In this document: piece after piece, positions 9,783 through 20,123 of the stretch
Layout: every line of letters starts with the position of its first letter
How positions within the stretch are numbered: position 1 is the first letter of the stretch
Assembly (NCBI GenBank): GCA_950106755.1
Contig: OX467082.1
Location: 17,794,001-17,858,000, forward strand
Direction of reading: 5' to 3'
Origin: Climacium dendroides
Lineage: Eukaryota; Streptophyta; Bryopsida; Hypnales; Climaciaceae
Length of the DNA: 64,000 bases
Notes under the pieces: model-generated
Seen by the model: only the letters and a program-made list of their open reading frames with translations
Databases searched by the model: none
Told to the model about the DNA's origin: nothing
Translations under genes and position numbers: made by a program

Positions 9783-12700
9783 TGTGGGAGCACGGGAATC
9801 TAGTCTTTAGGTTTAGAAGGGAAATAAGGGGAATAGAGCTTCTTACTCCCTATTTTTTTTTTCGTTTTTGGTTAGAAAAATAGACCGTAAGTAGTTAGGA
9901 ACCGGATATCGGAATAGGGTTACTTTAGAATAGATAATAGTGTTAACAGAAGTAACCGGAAACCAGAAACCAAAAGCCCGGATACGGCATAGATAGGTCA
10001 GGAGTAGGTTAGAGTGATTTTTTTTAGAAACCGGAAACCGGAAGAAAATAAAGGACCGGAGACCGGAAACGGATGGCAGGCAATCCGGGTGTAACGGGTG
10101 CCTACCTAGTTCTAGACCACACTCGAGAGCAGGTCTATTTTGAAGAAAACGGTCACCTGTAACGGTCCTCGGTGAGTGAAGCCTTAGAAATAGGAGGGGT
10201 AGGTGGCTGAGACCTCCTTTTGCGGGGAAACTACCTTGAGAAGGGATTGGTGAGGAGCATTCGCGGTGTACTTATATGTCAGCCAAAGAGAAGAGCTATA
10301 GGCTCAGTTTACGGACCGGATTAAGGACAGACGAGTCTCAAGAGGAGAGTTCGCTTAGAAGTTCACGTATGAGTGTAGAATTAGAAGTGTATTGGTGAGG
10401 CGACTCTTGAGGAGGATCCTTGAGCGGACTAAGAAGACTAGAGCGCTAGCGATTGTGAGACTCCAAAGAGTGATTCTGGTCACTGAGAGGATTAGAGAGA
10501 ACAGCCCACGATGGTGAGAGAAGAGGTAGCTGTATCCTTGCGCATGGTGAAGTCGGTGGTACCAACTGATCCACGAGAGAAAGCGGAGCTAGAAGAAGAC
10601 CTCCGGCAGATGGGGTGTGAGGGGTTTCTAGCCTGGCCTTGGAATTTGAAAGACGAGGAGATTGTGAGGGAGGTAATTGGCATGCCATTAAGGAAGTGGA
10701 AGGGAACGTCGAGGAGCCGGCCCGAGGACTAGACTCCAACACTGTGGAGGGAGATGTATGATTTCAAGAAGACGGACAAGGGACCGGCTTCTCGGACGGA
10801 TCGCTTATATGTGGGTAAGTTCCATAATCCCCCAACAAAGAAGGATGGTTTTCCTGTAGCAGAGTGCATAAATGGTAGGGAGAAACGTTTAATGAAGTAT
10901 TTAGCAACCATCCTTAGTCCAGAGCGGCCAAACATGATTATGGTCACCTTGGCGAACACTATTTTCGGTGCACTATCGGGTGACCGGAAAGTAGATTGGG
11001 GCGTAGTGATGAGAGATCAGATAAAGAGATTGGTAGAAGGTATAGGGAAGTCTAAGCCTTTCCCTATAACCCCTTTTCTCTACCACTTGTATCAAGCACA
11101 TGGCTGGCTTACAAATAGAGAGTTAGATTCATATGATACGGCCAAAGCCATGTTAGAATTCAAAATAGAAGACCCGGATGAGGAAGCCGGGTAGGAAGAG
11201 GAAGATTCAGAGGCAGATACTATACCGGTCGAGGATGCTAAGTCATAGTGGAGGAGGCAGGACCGGAAGGACAAAGACCCAGAAATAGGAGAGGGTAGTA
11301 AGGGAGTCGATCCGGTCTAGAACCAGGATCCCTTGGGTCGGATTGTGAAGGAACTCAGTGAGTTCCGGGTCCAGTACGGGAAGAACCAAGAGACCATTCA
11401 AGAACTATGCCAGCTGTTGAAGATCAGTCAACCGCAGCAGCTCGTTTCCCAACTAGACCGGAAGATGAAAGAGGCGGTGAAGAAAGAACTGAGCAAAGCC
11501 ATGCGTAAGGTGGACCAGCTAACAAAGGAGTTGGAGGAGAAGAGAGAAGAACTGGACCAGCAGAAGAAGTTCTCCAAAACAGCCGCAAAGAATCTTCAGA
11601 CGATTCGGGAGTTCATCAGCAATCCGGGCGAAGTTATCAACAAAGCAATGTTGTTTGACGAGAAGGTGATGGAGACCGGAAAACAAATTCCAGCCAACCT
11701 GATGATGGCGCTAGTGTCCTACCACCGCAAGATGGAGGCAATAGTGGAGCCACTACACGAGGTGATGAAGGAGGTAGAAGAACGAAGAGAGCGGGAGCAG
11801 GAACCGGAAACGGGACCAGAACTCGCACCAGCACCCCTTCCGGTCACCGCAGAAGAAGTTCAGGCGAAGGACAAGGTGGAGGACGTGCCAAGCTCTTCCA
11901 TCCGGTCGGAGCCTAAAGGAGAAATGACTTCCCTACTGGGGGAAGTAACGGACGTTGCTCTCAATGCAGCGCGAGCAGTAGAGGCTGCTGAGGAAGAGAA
12001 GACCGGAGAAGTGGAGACAACAAGCAAAGCGAAGGAAACATCGGAGGAGGTAAAGGCCGCAGCTGAAGAAAAGACGAGATCTGGACCGGAACCGTCTGAG
12101 AAGAAGAACGTGCCCAAACCAGGGCTGAGCAACAAGTTTATCGACCTAAGCGAATTATCTCCAGTTTCTCCAACTCCTCCTGCAAAGACAGAAAAGGTAT
12201 TTCCTTCCACCCCACTCAACTTAACTTTGGAAAGCGAAACTGGGTCAAGGGAGGAAAGGAAGACCGGATCATAGGGGCAAGGATCCGAGAAGGGTAGAAC
12301 GATTGAGGAAACCACTCCTCAGAGTGCTAGGGCCAATGTTCCGCCCACACCAACCACGCAGAAGAAGAAGCCTCCAATTATGTCAGCACAGAAGAAGAGG
12401 ACGATAACGAGGAGGAAGAAGAAGAAGAAGAGGACGAGGATGAAGAATCTGGTACTGAGGAGGACTCGGAGCCGTATTTTGACCCGGATCAAGCACTGGC
12501 AGAGACTCGGGCAACTAAGGCTGCAGCATCCAAGAAGAAGAAGCTTGCCGCTCGGGGTAAGGTACACCAGGGACAGAAGACCGGAACCGGAAAGAAGCCG
12601 ACCGTGAAGAAGTTAAGAACTTAGGAAGTTACGTAGGGTAAATTTCTGAGGATAGGGTGGTGAAAATCTAAAGTTTTGGGATAGTTGTATAGAATTAGGA

Positions 12701-14052
12701 AGTTTACTTTTTGAGTGACACGGCCACTAGCAGTTGGAAAGTGACCGGGTTCGTGATTATAGGATCTGAGATCCACTTTTAGTGGAAGTAGTGGGAGTTT
12801 GAGTGAAAGTCAACAAGGCTAGGAAATAGTAAGGGAATGAAACATGTTTGGCCCTAATTGGTTGGAGTATTACTTTTAGGTTAAGATTTTGAGGGAGTAG
12901 TTTAGTATTTAAATCAGGGACTTGTTTGGTCCCGGTGTGCATCTTTATCTTATTTTCTTATATTCATAAGTACCTGGGAGTTCACTTTTGGCGTGATTGA
13001 AACAAATCCTAGTTGTGTATACTTGACACTTGTCCGTGTTTTGGAAGTCCAGGCTGGAAAGTGAGTATAAGTGGATACAAGGTGTACCCGGATGTTGAGT
13101 TTATCCGGTCCAATATTGAATTAGTGCGTGTGGATGGAGGCAGAAGGGATCTCTAGTGTGGACTAGGAATGGACTCGGAAGAAGTACGGAGGAGGAATAC
13201 TCTCCGGAAGAAGTAAGGGTTAGCACGCCTCCGCAGCGCTTGTTTCCCCTCTCTTCCACGCTAGTTCAAACCGGATTTAGGACTAACTCAATAGGCTGTC
13301 GTTGTAGCATTGGTTATGAGGAATTAGACTAGCTTGCGTGACCTGCTGGACACGACTGCGTTTCTTTTCTAGTTGTGAGGACGGTCTATTTCTCATTTGT
13401 AGGATTTGAAAGTTTATTTTTGAAAGTTTGATCACATAGTGAAACTTCTAACACTTTAAAATCGGAGGGTAGGAGTTAAGCTTCCTTCCTGAATCCCAAT
13501 TAGCAGATCCCTCTTCGTTCAGAGGTTAAACTCGACATGGTTACGAGTAGAGATCTGGACCGGATGTGAATACTAGAGGTTAAGGTTAGATCTGTGGAAA
13601 CGCGGATCCCGGTTACGGTTTGTAAAATGTAAATACGGGATACTACTTGAGGTATGTGAATAGAAGTGTTGGGAGAGTTATAGGGTAGTGTAAAGCTGTG
13701 GGATAGTAAACTAACCAGTTAGAGAGTCTGTGTGATAAACAAGTGGGTGTTAAACCGGATTCAATCCGGTCAGTGTGGTTAGATCGGGAAGATCTGGTCT
13801 AGCGTGTATTAGTAATTGTTGGACCGGAGGGATCCGGTCGTGTTTATCCAAAGAAACAAGGAGACCAAGTGGAAGTTCCGGTCTATTGTTTTGCTTGGGG
13901 TTTTGTGTTTCGTGACCATCACTCTACCATTTTCCGGTAATTGTGAACCTAGGAATTCGATCTTCGTGGGAACGATACTCGAGTCACTTTAAGGCCTCTT
14001 TTAAGAAATATTGAGCCTTAGAGAAGGATTTTTGCTTTCCTGTGCTACGACA
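9783..14052 (+). mobile_element. element C, copy C3, nested in C1
   Basis: Starts TGTGGGAGCACGGG at 9783 and ends CCTGTGCTACGACA at 14052, so its ends form an imperfect inverted repeat (11 of 14). It is flanked by the 5-bp duplication GTAGC (9778-9782 and 14053-14057). Excising it lets the C1 minus-strand frame read on through PPELLQ. Size is 4270 bp. It contains the gene at 10511-12624. The 1.4 kb after the gene holds no ORF and ends in a terminal block shared with C1 and C2. Confidence 0.8.
10511..12624 (+). pseudogene. element C gag-like gene, copy C3
   Basis: One reading frame from ATG 10511 carries in-frame TAG codons at about 10730, 11192, 11246, 11318 and 12272. Near the end the frame shifts to an acidic stretch (poly-Glu/Asp, then YFDPDQALAETRATKAAA and a basic tail) ending at 12624. 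The first 230 residues align with copies C1 and C2: GF.A.PW, then IFGALSGDRKVDW near residue 150, then TPFLYHLY. The middle is long charged coiled coil (about residues 275-430), then a Pro/Ser/Glu-rich linker. No catalytic motif is seen. The plan of a globular N-terminus, coiled coil and basic tail suggests a structural or nucleic-acid-binding protein such as a Gag, but this is inference. TAG in place of CAG is the simplest explanation for most stops. Confidence 0.7.
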
Positions 14053-14074
14053 GTAGCTCTGGGGGAGAGCTCAC

Positions 14075-15781
14075 TCAAATTTCTACTTTTATCTCCCCCT
14101 TCAGAACTCGCTCCAGTTCTACAGGAGAAGTTACTCCTGTCCTCATCCGTAGGGCTTCTGAAGTAGAAGTCCTTCTAGCCTCCTTCTCCTTCGATATTGG
14201 AGTTTCAAACTTCCCCTCCAATATCTCTACCTCATCGAATTCTTCCGGGATCGAAATCCTAGATAAAGAGACTAATCCACTCTGGAATTTCCGGATGCTA
14301 TCCTCTAAACCCTTTGCGTCCTTCCGGAATTCCTTCATCGCCTCTTCTAATTCCCTGGCAAAGTCAGCCAAGATGCGAGCGATACGGGTACCAGAAGGTT
14401 TCGGATCCTTATGTATCCCCTCATCAAATAATTTGGCCTTCGCCATTACCTCACCGGATGCCCCTACTACTGTCGTCATCCGGTTGATTGCAGTCCTGGT
14501 CTCCTCTTGCAGGGACATTGCGGCCTTTACTTGGTCTAGACTAGCATCCAAGTCCTTCCGGTAGCTTTGGATTTCTCCTCGCAACCGGACCACCTGCTCG
14601 TCTGTCTCTCGCTGGTTGATATTCTACTTCAGCAACCTATCCTCCAACTCCTTCACTTCATTCGGATTGCTGATGCAGTTCGCCACGACTTCCGGTAGGG
14701 AACTGGTCGGAGCACTTCCTACCAAATCCGCCACCTCACGCAACGTTGTGGTCTTCACTTTCCAATCCGCTCTCATTGTACTGAGAATCCGGATTAGGTC
14801 GTTGTATGGACCCATCAGGTCCATCAACTGGGACGATGGAACGGGTTTCGGACTGACCGCTTCCACCAGCTCCTGCTTCTTCGGGATGACCAATTCCACT
14901 ATTTCCGGTCCCTTATCCTTCTGAAGCCCCGAAGGAAACCCCCTCAGACTAGGCGTCTTCTTCATCCTTCGGTTGAGAGGAATGTCCTCTTCCTCCTCTT
15001 CCTCTTCTTTCCAATTCCTCTTCTTAGAGTTCTCACCCTTCTCCTCCGGTTCCGCGCTATCCGGTTCCGTCTCGAATTCCTCATCCAATCCTCCGCACGT
15101 TCGGAGAGCCATCTGCGCCCTCCACTCCTTGTTCTCCTCTGATGTCAGGAAACTCTGATTTTTGTATAGGTGGAAAAGGTAGGGGCTTACCGGAGTAGCC
15201 CTACTCTTTCCTACATTTGAGACTAAGACATTCACCATTGTTTGAATGAATGCCGTCCAATCCATCCGCTTCTCTCCGCTCAGGGCTCCAAAGATCGCGT
15301 TTCCAAGCGTGGAAGTCACCCAGGTAGGTTTTTTCGAATGTAGAATCTGGACCAGGTACTCTAGCAGTCGCCTGTGCCGTGCATTGACGCAGTCTTCGAT
15401 TGCGTACTCGTCCTTGGGGTTAGCTGCTCCCCGGAACTTCCCACGCACGAAGTCTCCCTTCCGGCTGGCTTGTTCCGCGCCGCCTTCCTCCAGCTCGTAA
15501 ACTTTCCTCCAGATCTCCCTGGTCCACATGGACGGAACCGACCGAATAGTATTGTCGAACTGGTTAGGGGCTCCTTCGATGAGCTCCCTCATTATTGCCT
15601 CGTTCCGAATCCCCCAGGGTTTCCCTAGGAACCTTGCGCAATCCATGGCGGAGAGGTCCTCCATCAATTCGACTCTCTCCCGCTCACTACTGGGCTCTAA
15701 AGGAGCTACTTTCCTTACTCTAATTTCTATCCTCTGAGCGCTCGCTGGACCCTGATTTTGACTGCGCTTTAACTACGGCAT
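14075..15781 (-). pseudogene. element C gag-like gene, copy C1
   Basis: The start at 15781 was chosen because ATG-CCG-TAG there aligns with the M-P-L start of copy C2, making the TAG a mutated CAG. A second TAG lies at 14624. The N-terminal block has MEDLSAMDCARFLGKPWG, then NAIFGALSGEKRMDW (about residue 158), then SPYLFHLYKNQSFL. A Glu-rich segment (EEEEEEEDIPLNRRMKK) follows, then coiled coil with AKLFDEGIHK, also seen in C3 as AMLFDEKVMET. The TGA at 14075 may itself be a mutated Arg codon, since the frame continues across the site where C3 inserted. This is the best preserved of the three copies. Function unknown, and I do not recognise the family with confidence. Confidence 0.75.
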
Positions 15782-16202
15782 CCGTCTCTCTTTTAGATCA
15801 CTACCTCTCTTCTCTCCTAGCCGCACGTCCCGTTTTCTCACACACTCAATTTGCAGACACAAACTCAAAGCACTGAGAGTGCGCCAAGTACGCTGGTGCT
15901 CCCAGGTGCAAATGATAGACAAACCCTAAAACAGTCTCTTTTATACCCCGAAAACCTCATCATTACTTTTTTCCGATTTTCCGAATGCGAATCTTGGATC
16001 CGTTCCTCCGATTAGGGGACTAGACCGGATGCGTTTCCGATATCCGTTCCGCTCCCTAATCTGGTTCATTCAAGGCTTATGTTTCTAGTCTTTCTAACCC
16101 TTGGCTTTTCTTTCCTTTTCCATGCTAATTCGGGTCTACTCAATCCGGATTCCGTGTTACAGAACACGATAGAGAGAAAAATCAAAAAGTTAGGTTGCGA
16201 CA

Positions 16203-16290
16203 GCAACAAATTTAGTCAACGTGCTGCAAAAGGTACATGAATTCTACCAAACTTATTCTGATAAACCACGGCCTATCTAATTAGTAGCTT
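16203..16290 (+). pseudogene. gypsy pol C-terminal remnant
   Basis: Immediately after element C the + strand reads ATNLVNVLQKVHEFYQTY and DKPRP before a TAA. The position just before the extra ORF and the 3' LTR, together with its style, suggests the end of the integrase region. Too short to assign firmly. Confidence 0.4.
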
Positions 16291-16402
16291 CTTTTAAGAA
16301 GTTTTTTCTTCTAAAGCTTGATATAAAGAGGGGAGAGTTACTACAGAAACATTTACTTCAAAACTTCAATAGTTCTTAGGTAACTACCATAGTATCTGCA
16401 AC

Positions 16403-16864
16403 ATGTCTAATTGGAGGGGTTTTAAATACTCTTTAGAGTCTGAACTAGAACTCGAGCCTGAGTTAGAACCTGAGCTTGAGCTTTCTATGTCACAATTACC
16501 AGACCGACCTTTACAACTTTCAGCTCCTTTAGCACCACAACCTGAAGATGAAGGTGGATCTTCGGCACAACGAAAACAATCTTGCATAGATCAACCCTGG
16601 CATGACAATCTTCAACCCGATGCTCGAGTCTTAGTAATATTGTTGCAAGTTGGAAGTCTTGAATCCAACGGTCCAGAAGTAACATTCCAAGGATGTTTTG
16701 AAGGTTTGAACATTGAGCACTATCACCCTGGAGTTTGCCCTATGGAAGGAAGTCGTGGTCACAATCGTTGGCTCCAAGGACCAGTACATCTTCTACCACC
16801 AAAGCAAAGAGCAACTTATGTTGCAGATACTCTTCTTCGTATGCTTAATTTCTTACACATGTGA
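16403..16864 (+). CDS. extra ORF between gypsy pol and 3' LTR, unknown
   Basis: An uninterrupted 153-codon frame starts MSNWRGFKYSLESELE. Residues 12-31 are an acidic Glu/Leu/Pro repeat. A Pro/Gln-rich stretch follows, then a more globular half with ARVLVILLQVGSLES, GCFEGLNIEHYHPGVC and a C-terminal RATYVADTLLRMLNFLHM. It ends 36 bp before the polypurine tract. There is no signal peptide, transmembrane segment or zinc finger, so it does not look like an envelope protein. Its position is where some gypsy elements keep an additional sense ORF. Unlike the surrounding gag and pol it has no premature stop. I do not recognise the family. Confidence 0.55.
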   Translation: MSNWRGFKYSLESELELEPELEPELELSMSQLPDRPLQLSAPLAPQPEDEGGSSAQRKQSCIDQPWHDNLQPDARVLVILLQVGSLESNGPEVTFQGCFEGLNIEHYHPGVCPMEGSRGHNRWLQGPVHLLPPKQRATYVADTLLRMLNFLHM

Positions 16865-16900
16865 AGTATGCATCACACGAGCTCCTCTTGGAACTTGTCG

Positions 16901-16913
16901 CTAGAGAGGGAGG
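16901..16913 (+). other. polypurine tract of the gypsy element
   Basis: Purine-rich agagagggagg directly precedes the TGATGTCATAG start of the 3' LTR, the expected primer site for plus-strand DNA synthesis in LTR retroelements. Confidence 0.7.
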
Positions 16914-16990
16914 TGATGTCATAGACACTCTAGGACCTTCTAGACTTTTCCATGGTCTTCTAGTACCTTTTAGAAACTTTTAAAGTCTTT

Positions 16991-17150
16991 CAGAAGCTTC
17001 TATAGTCTTCCAGAAGCTTCTATAATCTTCTAGAAGCTTCTATAGTCTTCCAGAAGCTTCTATAATCTTCTAGAAGCTTCTATAGTCTTCCAGAAGCTTC
17101 TATAATCTTCCAGAAGCTTCTATAGTCTTCCAGAAGCTTCCATTGTATTC
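16991..17150. promoter_or_regulatory. eight 20-bp repeats, each a perfect heat-shock element
   Basis: cagaagcttc (or tagaagcttc) recurs at 16991, 17011, 17031, 17051, 17071, 17091, 17111 and 17131, exactly every 20 bp. Most units, with the preceding ttc, read TTCnnGAAnnTTC, the trimeric binding site of heat-shock factors. TATATAAG lies 85 bp downstream at 17235. In plants such sites drive heat induction of some retrotransposons (ONSEN is the known example). Confidence 0.8.
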
Positions 17151-17234
17151 TAGAAGATGATATATTGCCCTGAAAGTTTCCAATAGAGTTCTAAAAGCTT
17201 CTATAGAATTCTAGAAGAACCTCTTAGGTAGTAG

Positions 17235-17242
17235 TATATAAG
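17235..17242 (+). promoter_or_regulatory. TATA box of the LTR
   Basis: TATATAAG followed by ggggtcgagactgaag, the likely start of the transcribed R region. Confidence 0.6.
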
Positions 17243-17420
17243 GGGTCGAGACTGAAGTAGTCCTTAGTCTCGACAACACATCTTTTGAGTGATATTCTTG
17301 TGATTCGAGTTCCAGCCTTGTACTCTTCTTGACTCTAATAGCAATCTTGTTCCTAGAAACTTATCTTGTCTTGTTCTCATTGCCGTCCGTAACAATTTGC
17401 TTCCTCCTATGAGACTTCGA

Positions 17421-18232
17421 CTGACCATGAAAAAACGGAAAGGTCTTTTGTTTGCAATGAAACTTTGAGGGAGTATAGACAATTTTGTTAAATTTCTATG
17501 AAGCTATCATTCATTCAATTTGGGTTTTGTATGAATGAATTCTGAGTGGTGAAACAAGGAGAGGTCTGTTGCCTTTCTTTTCTCAAGGTCGAAACTTTGG
17601 ATGGCCATAGAAGTTGGATAGAGTGATCAAATGAGCTAAAATTTGGAGGAGAAGTAGAAGATTGTATTAGCTTTTCAAAAAGTTATTACTCATTTCATTT
17701 GGAGTTGTAAAGCTTTTGTAGCATCAAATCAAAGCTCAGCCAAGGAGATGGGATTTTTAGGAGACTTTGAAGACTTGTGTGTTGTAGCTTGTGGCTTGTC
17801 TTTTCTTGTAATCTTTGTTGTTGAGGGCAGAATGGGTGAACCATTACTTAGCCTTGTTTTGTATTGTAGAAACGACAAAATGGGATTGATTACCCACATG
17901 GTCGTACTTTTTTGTTGTTATCATTTGAAGCATGTTTGGCAATCACCGTGGGTTTGAAATTTAGAAGTCAATCTTTCGAACGATTTCAACTCATGATCTG
18001 GCCGTCCCATTTTACCTATCCGAGGCTTATGGTTTCTTATCACCTACTTAAATCTTGACCCTTTAGAACCACCAATAGGATAGGCCAACGTGAAGCAGTT
18101 AGAGGACTTGAAGATTTGAAGACCAAAAGATCGGAAGACTTGTAAATTTGAGAAAGTTTTTAAACAACTTTCTTCAGTTGCAACCAAAATCTTCGTGATT
18201 TTCCGAGGCAAACCACTCTCAAAACGACAACA
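17421..18232. other. no gene seen
   Basis: T/G-rich sequence resembling in places 22980-23260 ('ttttcaaaaag.tat', 'tttggagtt'), which suggests an old dispersed repeat. No frame is supported. Confidence 0.35.
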
Positions 18233-19325
18233 TTCATGTCATTTTTATAATGGTGGCCCTTGTCCCTAGCTTCGGACAGTAGACATGTATGTTGTCTTCA
18301 TGCTTTTAGTTTTTTATGTTTGAACTTTTTTATTACTGTTTTGTTCATTTCAGGTCAACCCAACCTAAATAGATCGAGATATTTTATAGATTTGTAATTG
18401 GTTGGCATGCTTACAATTGGCATGTACCTTGCTTTCTTGCTTGTTCATATTTGGATATTTTATTATTTTTTGTATAATATTTTTTGGTATGTACAATTTA
18501 GGTTAGCCCGAGTGAGGGACCAAGCTAAATTGCATATTTTTTTATCCTATTTTCAATATACGGATGCAGTACAAGAAATTCTAAGCTCAAAACAATGGAT
18601 GTTGTTCCATATTATTGAGTATTGTCAATTTCAATTGTTTTTAAGGTTGTTGGATTTGTTTTGAGGATCTAAAATACGGCTGAAGTGAATTATGCTAGAT
18701 TGTTTTAATTCAAGTATTCTTAACCAATTCACACCATGTTCTCAAAATTTAGATCGACACGACTTGAATTGCACAAGGCTTGTTTAATTCTTATTATTGT
18801 CTTTCTAAACCCAGATTATGCAATTTATTGATTGAGTAGTTTTATTGAGCACTAACTTCCTACATTCAGGAATGAGTAACACGTTGCATTGAGTTAGTTT
18901 AGGCTTTTTGTTGTGTATTATTTTGTTGGGGGCGTACAATTTAGATCGAACCAACCTGAATTTCATGTGCATTCATTTCATTTTTATAGTGGTGACCCAT
19001 GTTTTTGGCTTTGGAATGTAGACATATATGTTGTCTTCATGCTTTTAGTTTTTCATGTTTTAGTTCTCTAAGTACTATTTTGATCATGATGTTTTGTAAA
19101 TTTGTGACTTAGTTGGCATTCTAATGATCGTCATGTATCTTGTTTTCTTGCCTACTAATGTTTGGGTTGCTTTATTATTTCCTTCATGATCTTCTTTAGT
19201 ATGTTTAATTTAGGCTAGCTCAAGCAGAATTTATATTTCTTGATCCTATTTTTGACGTTCGGATGCATTACAGGTAATTTTGAGCTCAAAATGACTGATG
19301 TTGTTCCATATTATTGAGTACTCTT
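18233..19325 (+). repeat. diverged direct duplication (18233-18640 and 18970-19325)
   Basis: Shared islands in the same order: 'atgttgtcttcatgcttttag', 'ttggcat.ct.a..', 'gtatgt.caatttaggtta', 'gagctcaaaa' and 'atgttgttccatattattgagta'. The spacing between copies is about 735 bp. No coding content is supported in either copy. The cause (tandem duplication or two insertions of one repeat) is not clear. Confidence 0.65.
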
Positions 19326-19837
19326 TGATTGGTCTATTTCATGCAATTTAAATTGGTTCAATCTGAATTGCTTGAAGTTCGGTCCTTTAGTCTATGGCTT
19401 TTCATTTCTAGTCAATGTCTACGTAATACCCGAACAATACCCTAGCAATACCCGGCTACATAAATTCCAGAGCTATGAACCCTCGACTAACCCTAAACAC
19501 TAAGCAAATATACTTGTACTAGGGTCTTGTGTATCTTCTACCACGGTTGTCATATTGGACAGAATCTTACTGTTCACGGACGAATTGGACGAATCAGGGT
19601 TGACTGGCTGCAAATTTTGGAGGCCAATAACTTTTGAAAAAATTATCCAAATGGGGTATATGAGATGTTTTTCGGCATCTAAAATTTCTGTTGAGTATAA
19701 GAATACAAAGGGTATCGTCGAGTCAACAATACCCGAAGAAGAGTCTTGTTAGGCTATTGAGACCGACATTACAATTCGAAAATCATGAGAGTAGTGACCT
19801 ATCATTGACTCGACGACAACACATTCAAGAGACATAC

Positions 19838-20049
19838 CTTTGTCGCCAGCATACATTTCGGCCTGGCAAATATTCCAAGAACATTATTCCTTGGAGTTGC
19901 AAAGGCTTCCAGAATATTTAGATAGAACTCCATTCTGAGTTCTCTATGAGAGATCCTCCACTTGGCCTTTGTATTCCTTGCTGAGTCCGAGTAATACACA
20001 CAATAAAAAAGAACTATGTATTCCCTCTTTGCCTTGTCTTGGACAGAGA
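19838..20049 (-). pseudogene. exon d: methyltransferase-like C-terminal exon
   Basis: Bounded by a good acceptor (ctttgcag, ending at 20050) and donor (aag-GTATGT at 19837). It encodes an uninterrupted stretch with REYIVLFYCVYYSDSARN, KWRISHRELRMEFYLNILE and AFATPRNNVLGIFARPKC. The last part resembles motif I of beta-class N4/N6 amino-methyltransferases, where an Asn/Glu-rich helix precedes V-L-D-x-F-x-G-x-G. Here the Asp and Gly positions are altered (VLGIFARPKC), so catalysis is unlikely. It is the downstream exon of the gene whose upstream parts lie at 20124-23910. Palindromes with TCGTCGAGTC lie just beyond it. Confidence 0.5.
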
Positions 20050-20123
20050 CTGCAAAGACATTTTTTGAAGAGAAAAAGAAGCGGCACGTTAGCCGCTGTC
20101 AAGCGACTAGTAACATTGTTTAG

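Larger units (their letters stand above)
8572..16202 (-). mobile_element. element C, copy C1 (interrupted by C3)
   Basis: Minus-oriented. It starts at 16202 (TGTCGCAACC on minus) and ends near 8572 with ..CCCTGTGCTGCGA on minus. The left side is homologous to the end of C2 at 60272: gcagcacagggtaagtgaaattccc versus gcagtacaaggtaagtaaatttccc, then a shared aagtgactctaaagatc. It carries the gene at 14075-15781. No LTR pair and no pol are seen. Flanks GATCT (left) and GCAAC (right) do not match, and the gypsy RNase H/integrase that should lie between them is gone. The junction may therefore be a recombination product. Confidence 0.65.
16914..17420 (+). mobile_element. 3' LTR of the Ty3/gypsy element
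   Basis: Starts TGATGTCATAG right after the polypurine tract. U3 holds eight heat-shock-type repeats, followed by TATATAAG at 17235 and an R/U5-like transcribed part starting near 17260. The right boundary is not visible as a clear CA with target duplication, so the end (about 17420) is approximate. No matching 5' LTR is in the window. Confidence 0.65.

Noticed and set aside
10511..12624. Idea that TAG is translated (recoded) in element C genes because most stops are TAG
   Set aside because: Other stops and frameshifts also occur in the copies. CAG-to-TAG decay at methylated CHG sites explains the bias more simply.
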